A DNA stretch of 64,000 bases, from positions 5,478,036-5,542,035 of the forward strand of contig CM055267.1 in assembly GCA_029237695.1 (NCBI GenBank), given 5' to 3'. Under the pieces are notes generated by a model, which saw only the letters and a list, made by a program, of their open reading frames with translations, was not told where the DNA came from and ran no database searches. Positions 11,024 to 21,893 of this stretch are shown here, one piece after another. Source of the stretch: Conchocele bisecta. Lineage: Eukaryota > Mollusca > Bivalvia > Lucinida > Thyasiridae. Every line of letters starts with the position of its first letter. The stretch's first letter is position 1. Both the position numbers and the translations under genes were made by a program.

Positions 11024-13255
11024 GAGGTGGCTTCAGTCTGGAGGGTAACTGTAGATCAACTGGTGTAGATTGAGGACCCACCTGAGGTGGCTTCAGTCTG
11101 GAAGGTAACTGTAGAATCGTAGATTCTAGGCTGGTGTATGATTGAGGGCCCACCCACCCGAGGTGGCTTCAGTCTGGAGGGTAACTGTAGATCTACTGGT
11201 GTAGATTGCGGACCCACTCGAGGTGGCTTCAGTCTGGAGGGTAACTGTAGATCTACTGGTGTAGATTGAGGACCCACCCGAGGTTGCTTCAGTCCGGAGG
11301 GTAACTGTAGATCTACTGGTGTAGATTGAGGACCCACCCGAGGTGGCTTCAGTCCGGAGGGTAACTGTAGATCTACTGGTGTAGATTGAGGACCCACCCG
11401 ATGTGGCTGCAGTTTGGAGGGTAACTGTAGATCTACTGGTGTAGATTGAGGACCCACCCGAGGTGGCTTCAGTCTGGAGGGTAACTGTAGATCTACTGGT
11501 GTAGATTGAGGACCCACCTGAGGTGGCTTCAGTCCAGAGGGTAACTGTAAATCTACTGGTGTAGATTGAGGACCCACCCGAGGTGGCTTCAGTCCAGAGG
11601 GTAACTGTAGATCTACTGGTGTAGATTGAGGACCCACCCGAGGTGGCTTCAGTCTGGAGGGTAACTGTAGATTTACTGGTGTAGATTGAGGACGCACCTG
11701 AGGTGGCTTCAGTCCGGAAGGTAACTGTAGATCTACTGGTGTAGATTGATGACCCACCTGAGGTGGCTTCAGTCTGGAGGGTAACTGTAGATCTACTGGT
11801 GTAGATTGAGGACCCACCCAAGGTGGCTTCAGTCCGGGGGGTAACTAGATCTACTTGTGAGATTGAGGACCCACCTGAGGTGGCTTCAGTCTGGAGGGTA
11901 ACTGTAGATCTACTGGTGTAGATTGAGGACCCACCCGAGGTGGCTTCAGTCCAGGGGGTAACTGTAGATCTACTGGTGTAGATTGAGGACCCACCTGAGG
12001 TGGCTTCAGTCTGGAGGGTAACTGTAGATCTACTGGTGTAGATTGAGGACCCACCCGAGGTGGCTTCAGTCCGGGGGGTAACTGTAGATCTACTGGTGTA
12101 GATTGAGGACCCACCTGAGGTGGCTTCACTCCGGAGGCTAACTGTAAATCTACTAGTGTAGATTGAGGACCCACCCGAGGTGGCTTCATTCTGGAGGCTA
12201 ACTGTAGATCTACTGGTGTAGATTGAGGACCCACCCGAAGTGGCTTCAGTCCAGGGGGTAACTGTAGATCAACTGGTGTAGATTGAGGACCCACCTGAGG
12301 TGGCTTCAGTCTGGAGGGTAACTGTAGATCTACTGGTGTAGATTGAGGACCCACCCGAGGTGGCTTCAGTCCGGGGGGTAACTGTAGATCTACTGGTGTA
12401 GATTGAGGACCCACCTGAGGTGGCTTCAGTCCGGGGGGTAACTAGATCTACTGGTGTAGATTGAGGACCTACCGAGGTGGCTTCAGTACGGGGGGGGGTA
12501 ACTGTAGATCTACTGGTTTAGATTGAGGACCCACCCGAGGTGGCTTCAGTCTGGAGGGTAACTGCAGATCTACTGGTGTAGATTGAGGACCCACCCGAGG
12601 TGGCTTCAGTTTGGAGGGTAATTGTAGATCTACTGGTGTAGATTGAGGACCCACCTGAGGTGGCTTCAGTTTGGAGGGTAATTGTAGATCTACTGGTGTA
12701 GATTGAGGACCCACCCGAGGTGGCTTCAGTCTGGGGGGTAACTGTAGATCGACTGGTGTAGATTGAGGACCCACCCGAGGTGGCCTCAGTCTGGAGGGTA
12801 ACTGCAGATCTACTGGTGTAGATTGAGGATCCACCCGAGGTGGCTTCAGTTTGGAGGGTAATTGTAGATCTACTGGTGTAGATTGAGGACCCACCTGAGG
12901 TGGCTTCAGTCTGGAGGGTAATTGTAGATCTACTGGTGTAGATTGAGGACCCACCCGAGGTGGCTTCAGTCCGGGGGGTAACTGTAGATCTACTGGAGTA
13001 GATTGAGGACCCACCCGAGGTGGCTTCAGTCCGGGGGTTAACTGTAGATCTATTGGTGTAGATTGATGACCCACCCGAGGTGGCTTCAATCTGGAGGGTA
13101 ACTGTAGATCTGCTGGTGTAGATTGAGGACCCACCCGAGGTGGCTTCAGTCCGTGGGGGTAACTGTAGATCTACTTGTGTAGATTGAGGACCCACCTGAG
13201 GTGGCATCAGTCCGGAGGGTAACTGTAGATCTACATGTAAAGATTGATGACCCAC
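11024..13255 (-). repeat. 60-bp tandem array derived from PDCD2L exon 6 end and its 5' splice site
   Basis: About 37 copies of a 60-bp unit, mostly 85-100% identical to each other. On the minus strand each unit contains the terminal 22 nt of exon 6 (ending GCCACCTCAG or a variant), then the donor GTGGGT and 32 more nt of intron. The array is contiguous with the exon: exon 6 itself supplies the first exon-derived segment. Because 60 is divisible by three, two frames stay open for long stretches (repeat peptides GGSSIYTSRSTVTLQTEATS and GPQSTPVDLQLPSRLKPPRV). These open frames follow from the repeat structure and are not evidence of a gene. A few units carry 1-nt or larger indels, for example near 11120, 11850, 12450, 12490 and 13155. 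Confidence 0.92.
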
Positions 13256-13407
13256 CTGAGGTGGCTTCAGTCTGGAGGATGTTGACCAGGGTCGGCATGA
13301 GTTGCAGCTCAAACACAGTGGCGCCCCCACAGTGGAGACACGGGTGTGGCCGGCCCGCTGTGCTGGCCATCACACTGATGTACAGGGGGCAGCCCTCCCA
13401 GCTGTAC
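13256..13407 (-). CDS. PDCD2L: PDCD2L coding exon 6 (core of PDCD2_C domain)
   Basis: The acceptor (TTTGCTGTTTTAG) opens a frame YSWEGCPLYIS followed by CLHCGGATVFELQLMPTLVN. That matches the PDCD2L consensus RYSW-G-PL-I ... C--CGG---FE-QLMP-LV. The paired cysteines are part of the C-terminal zinc-binding portion of the PDCD2_C domain. The first base completes the Arg codon begun at 25906 (CIR|YSW). The exon ends at GCCACCTCAG|GTGGGT in phase 1 and joins in frame to 4636, giving LVNILQTEATSVTAVEFG. The next intron begins with about 37 copies of this exon end plus donor. Confidence 0.93.
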
Positions 13408-13848
13408 CTAAAACAGCAAACTTAGAAACTCAACTTCGAGTTATCTATAATCAATATTGTAAATCTTGAAAACAAAAATTGTACTACAATTTTGGGAAAT
13501 TGCCACTATAATTTCTTGAAAGGTATATATATACCAGAATATAATTTACGCATGATAGCAATTTATAAGTCTTCGTTTAAAGTTTGGATGCCCACTGGAA
13601 CCCATTAACAGCAACGTTTTCTGCTCGTAAAAGGGCTGTTTTGCGAATGTTCAAATCCAACTGCCGTAATATCGCATGTATACGTTGTAAAACGTACTGA
13701 AAACACTACAACCAGTATTTGTGATTTACAAACAATCGAACTAGAAGATTTTCATTCAAAATGGCCGCCAACATCCAAGATGGCCACCAATACACCATTA
13801 CCTTACCCCATCACACTAAACAATTCATTTGACCAGTGCTTGGCTGTT

Positions 13849-14115
13849 TGTTTGTGTGTTTATTTGTGCTTAACGGCCTATCAACAGCTAAGGTCATGTA
13901 AAGCCGGGCTAACAGGTTCGATCCCGTTTTAACCTGCTGCATTGGGGGGAAAATCCCAAAATCAGAACGGAATATTTACATCGAGAAAAAATATATTCAG
14001 CCCTGAAATTAGAATAACCTGACCTGGTGCCAGGTCCATATCACGCCAAAGTAACTTGACCCCTTCCCCTAAAATAGGATTACGAGTAATCGTAATACTC
14101 ACATAATAGTCCGGC
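13849..14115 (-). repeat. SINE-like repeat, 5'-truncated
   Basis: On the minus strand it ends with the AACGGCCTATCAACAGC-type tail block followed by AACAAAC. It lacks the tRNA-like head. Immediately beside it, 14117-14270 shares sequence with 24390-24545 in inverse orientation. The truncated SINE and its neighbour have therefore been duplicated together. Confidence 0.65.
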
Positions 14116-14869
14116 CGTCAGAATGAGATTTTCGGCTGAACCTTGTTTTGAATAACATATTTTTTTTTATTGGTGATTTTACATATCCAGACCATCCACA
14201 TTTAGAATCCGAGCAATTTGAGATATTTGCATAAATCCAAGATGGCCACCAAATATTAATATTATTTCATATATTCGCCACTATATGATACATGTATGTA
14301 TTTAAAATTGCTAGTTATGTGTATTTTTTACACAATACAAAATTTAGGTAAATTTATATTGTAAATATATCATTTCGCATTTTCAGGAAATCCAAACATG
14401 GCCGCCGAATGTCAAAATATGGCCACATAATTGTTCTCAGATCGCGAACATGTACTATATATTCCCTTTTTTACAAGAGAGGGTTTTGTATTGCAGAATT
14501 GGTGCGCAAATACATATAAACATACAGTATTCTGCTTTTGGACTGCTTGTATTTCTCGATATATACAACTGGTGTAGATTTTCTGAAATTGGCAATAATT
14601 GTTAATGCAAAGTTAGAGTTGCGTATCGCAAAATGTCCTGAGGAAAAAGCATAACGTTGTTAGACGTACGTCCAGTTACAAACGTCGTAGCATGTTGCAG
14701 TTTCTTTCCGCCACTAGAGTGCAACACGTGTGTGTGTTGCCCTTGACGCCATGTGGGTATACCCTGACCGATTATGTAACATTGTTCTCCGGCTTGGCGG
14801 CATGCACTAGCTAATGAGATGTATTGGGTCTGTAGGAACTTTGATGACATGACAGAGACATGATTGACA

Positions 14870-15462
14870 AAAGTACTAGGGTCAGTGTTTGGTGGAGTAG
14901 GGAAAATGTTAACAGGAAAGAAATTTTCCAAAAATGTCGTTGCGTTGCGGTTAGTTGCCGGAGAACTACTTAGCGATATCGTTCTGCAGAATCCACCAAT
15001 GTCAATCCCTCAATGTCAGACCTGTTAGAAGAACTGGAACGGCGCAGTCTGTTGAGTAAGACAACAAAGCTCTAGGTTAACATGCTGATAAAGCCAGTCT
15101 TACTGACTATAATGTACGGAAGAGCTAAGAGGGAAGATGACTTGCCACTACATTTGGACACTGTTAGACAGATGATCCCATACTTCTTCGCAGCGAGGCA
15201 TGTCAATTATGCCAGTTATAGCCTCTATTACCTGGAGTCAATGACAGCATTGCCACGGGCAGTGTTAGACCGTTTTATGGTGAACATGTGATGCGCCACA
15301 TCCAGGGCATATGGAACGGGATTTGGAGTGATATGTTTATAGAAACAACGTTCATGCGATACGGGCATGGGAAAGGTGGGATCATTGGAATAACATGAAC
15401 ACCACAGACCCTTAAGACAGGCACTCGGACATAAGTCAGATGTATGAGGAAACTACCTCAAA
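14870..15462 (+). pseudogene. Transposon-borne gene fragment, 5' portion (interrupted by LINE)
   Basis: This is a degenerate piece of a large uncharacterised gene family that is highly repeated in mollusc and cnidarian genomes. Its protein ends in a tesmin/TSO1-like CXC motif. Recognisable segments are GKKFSKNVVALRLVAGELL (about 14907), MLIKPVLLTIMYGRAKRE with ...FFAARHVNYASYSLYYLESM (15082-15291), and MRHIQGIWNGIWSDMF with ...FMRYGHGKGG (about 15292-15400), in shifting frames. The match is to a remembered family pattern, not a database search. The frame resumes at 21894 beyond the LINE. Confidence 0.65.
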
Positions 15463-15487
15463 ACATCAGAATGTACACAAGGAGGAA

Positions 15488-17068
15488 ATGAATGCAAGGA
15501 AAGCGTCAGCTAAAGACATATTTGCAACTCCTCCATCACGTGTGAAGTTAGCTCACAGTCCAGTAAACATGTTTAACAAACTACTGAATAAATTACGGAG
15601 CCCATTGACCACAATGGTGAACAAAAATGTGAACTCAAATGCCGACGAGGACGAACCTCCACTTATAAAATACACATCTGAATCTGTGCCAGGAGTTGAT
15701 GATGACATTACATTTGTCAAAACGCCATACTCTAGTAGATCAACCCCAGTGCCATCACCGTTGTTGCAAGACCAAACAATAGTGCCAAATACATGTAATT
15801 CAACGGATCATGCCACTGCATCGGACAAGGCAGGCGCCAGTGTAGACTCCAGTTGTGAGATAAAAGTTGAGAATAAGGAGTTGCAGCTTCAAATCTGGGA
15901 GTTATTATCCATGACAAAGTTATTACGTGATGAAAACAAAGAATTTTAAGCAAGAAAATACAAAACTGAAAAACGAAAACATAACCGGAAAGACTATGCA
16001 TGCAAAACAACAAAAGTGGATCAACTATCTGATGAAAATCAAAAAATAAAAACCGAGCTAGCAAAGTATGCTTCAGAGGTGCTCATTCAGGAAGAAGAAA
16101 GTAAGAAATTAAAAACAACATTGAAGCAAGCCAATGATGAGAAAAGTAGGCTAGCGAACGATTTAACTAAAGAGAAGCAAAAACATGACTGTAGTGCAAA
16201 GAATGACGTAAATGACCTAAAAGAAGAATTGCTGAGTGAAATCAGGCTAATCAAGGAGCAGCTGGCGGCACAAAATCATAATGAACATTCTTCTCAAACA
16301 TGTCAGTCAGGGGCAAGTGAATGTAACAACAGAGACATGCCGGTGCCAAACAGGCAGCGTCCATCAGATACGCCACTGGCATTTGTGATGGGCGACTCTG
16401 TAACAAAAAGGATGGCGGACGAGCAGCTAAATGTGAAAATCAAATCACAATCGGGAGCATGTGTCAAAGATATTGAAACTGCTCTCATTAGCTTAAATGA
16501 CCAGAATCCGGAAAATATGTCCAATTTCAAGGCATTTGTGTTTCATACTGGTGTCAATAATGTGTCAGATGCCGATGAGCCAGTGAAGATAGCCAATCAA
16601 TACAAGGACCTTACAGACACCACATCTCAGTTTCGAGACAATACCAATGACTTTGTGTCTGGAAATAGTACAGTCCCATCTCTGTACAGAGATGATGTCC
16701 ATCTAAATCCCAAAGGCGGCGCCATATTGGGAAACAATATCCGCAAAATGCTGAATGAAGTGTTAGGATTCGAAACTAACAAACAGAATGTTTTGAATGT
16801 AAATCAACAGGAATCGCAACACATCAGAGATACACGTTTTCTACAAGGGAGGTTTCCAGGGAGGAGTGTTGCGAGGCGGAACGTGATCCAGCAAAACCGG
16901 CATTACAATCCGCCAACCAACATCAACATGCCACTACCCAACATGAACAGGGCACCACCCAACATGAACATGGCACCAACCTACATGAACGGGCCACCAC
17001 CCAACATGAACATACCACCTTGGATGGCATTCTACCTACCATGGTGCCCACCACCCTATCCGAACTAA
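15488..17068 (+). pseudogene. LINE ORF1: coiled coil plus SGNH/GDSL esterase
   Basis: A frameshift near 15948-16016 splits it. The N-terminal part (15488-15949) is Ser/Thr/Pro-rich and ends in a heptad-rich stretch. The downstream frame continues the coiled coil (about residues 1-95 from 16016), then gives the esterase blocks FVMGDSVTKRM (block I Ser), HTGVNNVSD (block III Asn) and YRDDVHLNPKGG (block V Asp/His). The gap between blocks III and V is much shorter than usual, so an internal deletion is likely. The C-terminus has a Pro/Asn/Met tandem (PPNMN-type, four to five copies). Esterase-bearing ORF1 proteins are typical of CR1-like LINEs and are thought to bind RNA or membranes. Confidence 0.85.
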
Positions 17069-18109
17069 GTGACATTGTGCAGGAACAGGAATTGAATTTA
17101 CACAGTGATTACAATGTTTGTGAAAGACGGAATGATAATGACACTGGAAAATGTAACTCACAATGTGCTTCTTTTCAAACTACCGATACTCCCATTTCCT
17201 CACATGTACATTGTAGATTAGACCAAAATGTTTTCCCTGAGGCCAGTGCACATGTATGTATGTTTGAAAAAGTGAGAGATAATGTATGGACTGGTGCTAA
17301 ATATTCTTCAAATGATACATCGGAACATACATTCCACGATAATAGCCATTCATCTGCTGGATTTGTCGGCGAGTCATGGTTTACACAGAAAGGTCTAAAC
17401 ATCATGCATCTCAATATTCATTACCTTTATTCTAAATTAGATGAAGTAAAAAATACTTCTAAATGAGCAAGTAAACTTGGATATTTTTTGTATGTGTGAA
17501 ACATTCCTACATGATGAATTTAACTACATCTTGAAAATTACCAACTTTTTCGAAAAGACAGAAACACTCATGGGGGTGGTTTAGTAATCTACTCAAAACA
17601 AGAGATACCATGCACTCGGCGACTCGATCTGGAGATTGATGGATTAGAGGCTATATGGTTGGAAATTAAACTTGATAAACAATGTCCAATTCTACTAGGC
17701 TATGTATATAGGCCACCGTCTGCCACTCGAAGTTGGATAGACCAATTTGAGGTTATTCTAGAAAAGGTATTTCTAGAAAACAAAGAAATCATTCTACTTG
17801 GCGACATAAATATTAACCTACTTAGTCCGAGTACAAATGCTTATGTAAAAATGTGGTTAACAACTACCAGTTCCGTAAATTTAACTCAGTTGGTTAAAGA
17901 GCCAACTCGAGTTACTGATGTTTCAACAACATTGATCGACCATGCCTACAGTAACAGACCAGAAAATATTACACATGTGTTTGTACCAACGTATGCTATC
18001 AGTGATCATTATCCTGTCTGTTTAACAAGGAGGCGACACAATGATAGAGAAAGAAATTCCTGTCACAATGTTATATCATCATGATCACATCGCAAAACAA
18101 AGCAATTTG

Positions 18110-18588
18110 GTATAAACATATTTTATTATAAACAATTTACATCAGGTATAAACAAATATTCAGAATAGAAGGATTGGAACGAAAGATTACTATCTTATAG
18201 AGTTCCTCTCCTTGATCAATGCAATTAGGGTCACAAGCTGGCAAAGTACAAAAACCACGCATTTGTCACTTTGTCAGCATGAGACCAGTTGGTGTAATAA
18301 TGGCAGATACAAAACACTATTATGTTTATGGATTGTTATCAAGCAAAATAATAGTATTTTACTCGATATATCTTGAACGAAGTGTACAAGGGAAACAACT
18401 GTCAATTTTGCTCATAAAAACAAAAGATGACATGAAAAGAAAATATATTGGCCGTAACCAATAGTATATTCTATCAAATGTTTGAATTTTTATTGATAAT
18501 TAGAAAAAAAATAAAAAAGGAAATGAAAAGAAAAACAAAGATATATATAAAAAAAATAAAAATAATGAAAAAAAATAAAAATAAAAAA
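18110..18588 (+). mobile_element. A-tailed retroposed insertion with 11-bp target duplication inside the LINE
   Basis: The LINE sequence AAAGCAATTTG occurs on both sides (18099-18109 and 18589-18599). The 479-bp insert ends in about 100 bp of A-rich sequence directly before the right copy. Removing the insert and one copy restores the LINE frame as TKQFDEHAF. The inserted sequence itself holds an 81-codon frame (18219-18464) that I do not recognise. The structure is that of LINE-mediated retroposition of a SINE or cellular transcript. Confidence 0.85.
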
Positions 18589-18840
18589 AAAGCAATTTGA
18601 TGAACATGCATTCAAACAAGATTTATCCACCCAATTAGGGTTAGTAATGGACATATATGATGACCCTAATGATGCTTTAGATTTCTTTGTGCTATGTTTT
18701 TCCAATGTCCTTGACAAACATGCACCAAGACACAAGAAACGTGTCAAGTACATGCATCAACCAAACTGGTACAATGTCGAAATTTCGGAGGCTTGCAGGA
18801 TAAGAGATTATTTTCACAAAATGAAAGACATAGAAAATTA

Positions 18841-19808
18841 GATGGCCGCGGCCTGCATGTCGCGCCTTGTGGCGAGGCATGGACACTAAAAAAAAAGATA
18901 TAGTATAACGAAAAACTTTAACCAAAAAACTTAACCAAAAAACTTAACCAAAAACTTTAACCAAAAAACTTAAACAAAAACTTCAAAGTAATTTGACCTT
19001 GACATTAGGCACAGGGGCCACACGGGAGGGTGGTAGAATGAAAATATAGATGATGATAAACACCCATGTGAAGTTTCAAGGTAATGGGCAAAGCAGTTGC
19101 AGAGATATAGTATAACGAAAAACTTTAACCAAAAAATTTAACCAAAAAACTTAACCAAAAACTTTAACCAAAAAACTTAACCAAAAAACATAACCAAAAA
19201 ATTTAACCAAAGAACTTAACCAAAAACTTCAAAGTAATTTGACCTTGACATTGGGCACAGGGGCCGCACAGGAGGGGGTAGAATGAAAATATAGATGATG
19301 ATAAACACCCATATGAAGTTTCAAGGTAATGGGCAAAGCAGTTGCAGAGATGTAGTATAACAAAAAACTTTAACCAAAAACTTTAACCAAAAAACTTAAC
19401 CAAAAACTTCAAAGTAATTTGACCTTGACATTGGGCACAGGGGCCGCACGGAAGGGGGTAGAATGAAAATATAGATGATGATAAACACCCATGTGAAGTT
19501 TCAAGGTAATGGGCAAAGCAGTTGCAGAGATATAGTATAACGAAAAACTTTAACCAAAAACTTTAACCAAAAAACTTAACCAAAAAACTTAACCAAAAAC
19601 TTTAACCAAAGAACTTGACCAAAAACTTTAACCAAAAAACTTAACCAAAAACTTTAACCAAAGAACTTAACCAAAAACTTTAACCAAAAAACTTAACCAA
19701 ACAACTTAACCAAAAACGTTAACCGGACACACGTACGTACGTACATACGTACGTACATACGTACGCCAAACGGCCGACTATATCGCGCTTTCCGCAAGCG
19801 GGCGCGAC
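18841..19808. mobile_element. Hairpin-ended tandem-repeat element inserted in LINE ORF2
   Basis: 968 bp flanked by AATTA on both sides (18836-18840 and 19809-19813). Excision leaves the uninterrupted LINE reading KMKDIENYRLWRNKVKTF. The left end has TGTCGCGCC and the complement of the right end has TGTCGCGCCCGC. The right terminus folds as a hairpin after an ACGT microsatellite (19728-19764). The core is three to four units of about 230-260 bp mixing AACTTAACCAAAA monomers with a TTGACCTTGACATTGGGCAC block. The precise insertion site makes this the best-defined member of the hairpin-ended group. Confidence 0.85.
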
Positions 19809-21893
19809 AATTATAGACTTTGGCGAAATAAAGTAAAAACATTCATTCAAACTTCGAAAAAGTCCTACTACTCTCGAACTATTAATGAAAGCAACAAAAA
19901 TCCGAAACAATTATGGAAGAACTTACATGATCTAACAAATAAATCTAAAAAGAATCCCACTTCATGCATGTACATAAATGATGCAAATGGTGATCCTATT
20001 CTAAATCCAGAAGAGGCTTCTAATACTTTTAATAATTGTTTTGTTTCAGTCTATAAAAAGTTCAATGACGCAAACAATTCTGAAAATTACTCACAGGAAA
20101 AGCTAGAAGCAAATTATCCCCACAAAATAACTTTATAATTCCACCAACTAACATTGAATTTGTAGAAAAGCAATTACTATCTTTAAATTCAACTAAAGCA
20201 ACTGGTCTCGATGACCTCAGTGCAACATTTTTGAAGTTGAGTGCCTCTATTATAGCTAAATCACTTACTAAGTTAATAAACCTAAGCATTACAACAGGAA
20301 CTTTTCCAGATAGTCTGAAGAAAGCGAAAGTAACTCCTATATTCAAAAAAGGATCTAAAAATGACAAAAACAATTACAGACTTGTATCTATTCTCCCTAT
20401 TCTGTTCAAAATCATTGAAAGACATGTATGTGAACACATGCTAATTTATCTTAATAAATTTAATATAATTTGTAGGCGACAATCAGGGTTTAGAAGTAAT
20501 CATTCATGTGAAACTGCCTTAAATGCTATTATTGATGAATGGATTACGGTACTGCAATAGACAATAATGTTGTTGGAACAATTTTTCTAGACCTATCCAA
20601 AGCTTTTGACCTTGTAAATCATAAAATACTGCTACAGAAATAACATAGCTATCAATTTAGTGCTAACTCATTATCTTGGTTTCAGTCTTATTTACATGAT
20701 CGCACACAAGTCTCAATTTCTGGTAAACTATCTAATTCCCAGCAAATTATCTCCGGTGTTACACAGGGCTCTGTGTTAGGACCATTACTTTTTGCACTGT
20801 ACATTAATGATCTGTCATTACAAGCAGAAAATTCACTTATCGATATGTTTGCCGATGACACTACTCTTATCGCGATGGGCAGATCAGTCGTTTCAATTGC
20901 AAATGATCTCAATAAGGATTTAGATTCTATTGTTAAGTGGTGTAAGGACAACCATATGTGCATAAACATTGATAAAACAGGAGCAATTCTAATTTCTTCA
21001 AATCAAAAACAAGCGTCTGATCTAAAAATTAATGATTTATTAATCCAATATAGCAATGAAGAACGACTTTTGGGTATTACTATTGATAGCACACTGTCAT
21101 GGTCTGAACAAATAACAAGAACTGTCAAGAAATGCAATTCATTGCTTTACTTACTAAGTCGTGTAAAACAATACTTAGACATACATGTACCATCAAGAAA
21201 GCTATTCTTTAATGCATATATATTACCTCAACTTGATTACTGTTGTACGATCTGGGGAAACAGTAATGATGAATTATTGAATCAAATAATAAAAATTCAG
21301 AAACGATCGGCAAGGCTAATTCTGAATGAAGATATTTATACTCCTTCAGCCACACTATTCAAAGAGCTTGGCTGGATGCAGTTTGATGCAAGGGTTGATT
21401 ATAAAAAGGCTATTTTAATGTATAAATTTCTAAATAAAATTTCTCCAACATATCTCCAAAATAAATTCACTTAAACACATGAAATTCATAACCTAAATCT
21501 GCGTTCTTCTGTAAATAGCTTACTTTATGTACCAAAGCCACATAGAGAAATATTCCGAAAATCCCTAGCCTACTCTGGATCTCGAATCTGGAACAATCTC
21601 CCAGATACGGTAAGGCAAGCACAAAGTCTGGTATCATTCAAAAACCTGTATTTGCAATGGTACCATGCACAGCAACATCACTTCTAAACTTTCTACTTGT
21701 CTATTAAACACCAGTGTCTAATCTTGACCAAATTGTAAATCACAAGTCTTTTATGCATGTTTATAATGTACATAGTATGTATGTATGTTTGTATAGTATG
21801 TATATTTTGTAGTTAGAGAGGGCCTCCGGGAAGATTGGATTTACCAACTGATGTTTTACCCTCATTAAATAAAGTCATTATTATTATTATTAT

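Larger units (their letters stand above)
4637..13255 (-). other. PDCD2L intron after exon 6, filled with repeats
   Basis: Bounded by donor CCTCAG|GTGGGT at 13255 and acceptor ACAG at 4637-4638. From its 5' end it holds the 60-bp array, a dead mariner, a hairpin-ended element, two palindromic satellites and a MITE. A weak pearl-like repeat lies at 4862-4990. The stretches 5500-5980, 6630-7080, 7340-8360, 8846-9173 and 9839-10250 show no gene or clear repeat. Confidence 0.75.
17020..21686 (+). pseudogene. LINE ORF2: endonuclease and reverse transcriptase
   Basis: It starts in a frame overlapping the end of ORF1 by 49 nt. Endonuclease motifs are MHLNIHYLYSKLDE (about 17402), CMCETFL, YVYRPPS (17705), LLGDININL (17801), LIDHAY (17935) and SDHYPV (18002). 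Reverse transcriptase motifs are KATGLDDLSA (20191), KKAKVTPIFKKG, RQSGFRSNHS (20480), TIFLDLSKAFD (about 20580), VTQGSVLGPLLF (20758) and the catalytic FADDTT (20848). The C-terminal block HREIFRKSLAYSGSRIWNNL lies at about 21540. Frameshifts occur near 17460, 20130, 20555 and 20640, with stops at 18084 and 21474. Two insertions split the frame. Confidence 0.9.
15463..21893 (+). mobile_element. CR1/L2-type non-LTR retrotransposon (LINE), nearly complete but dead
   Basis: It has two ORFs, a 3' UTR with AATAAA (about 21867) and a terminal (ATT)n tract (21876-21893). ORF1 carries a coiled coil and an SGNH-type esterase. ORF2 carries an apurinic-type endonuclease and a reverse transcriptase. It interrupts the transposon-borne gene seen at 14870-15462 and 21894-23555. 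It is itself interrupted at 18110-18588 and 18841-19808. The 5' boundary is approximate. Confidence 0.88.

Noticed and set aside
11056..13330. Long minus-strand open frames of 187-270 codons with 20-residue repeats
   Set aside because: They arise because 60 bp is a multiple of three. Two overlapping frames are open equally. Only the exon part (13256-13407) has family homology.
14602..14931. 109-codon minus-strand frame as a gene
   Set aside because: No splice sites or recognised motif. The plus strand at its right end belongs to the transposon-borne gene fragment.
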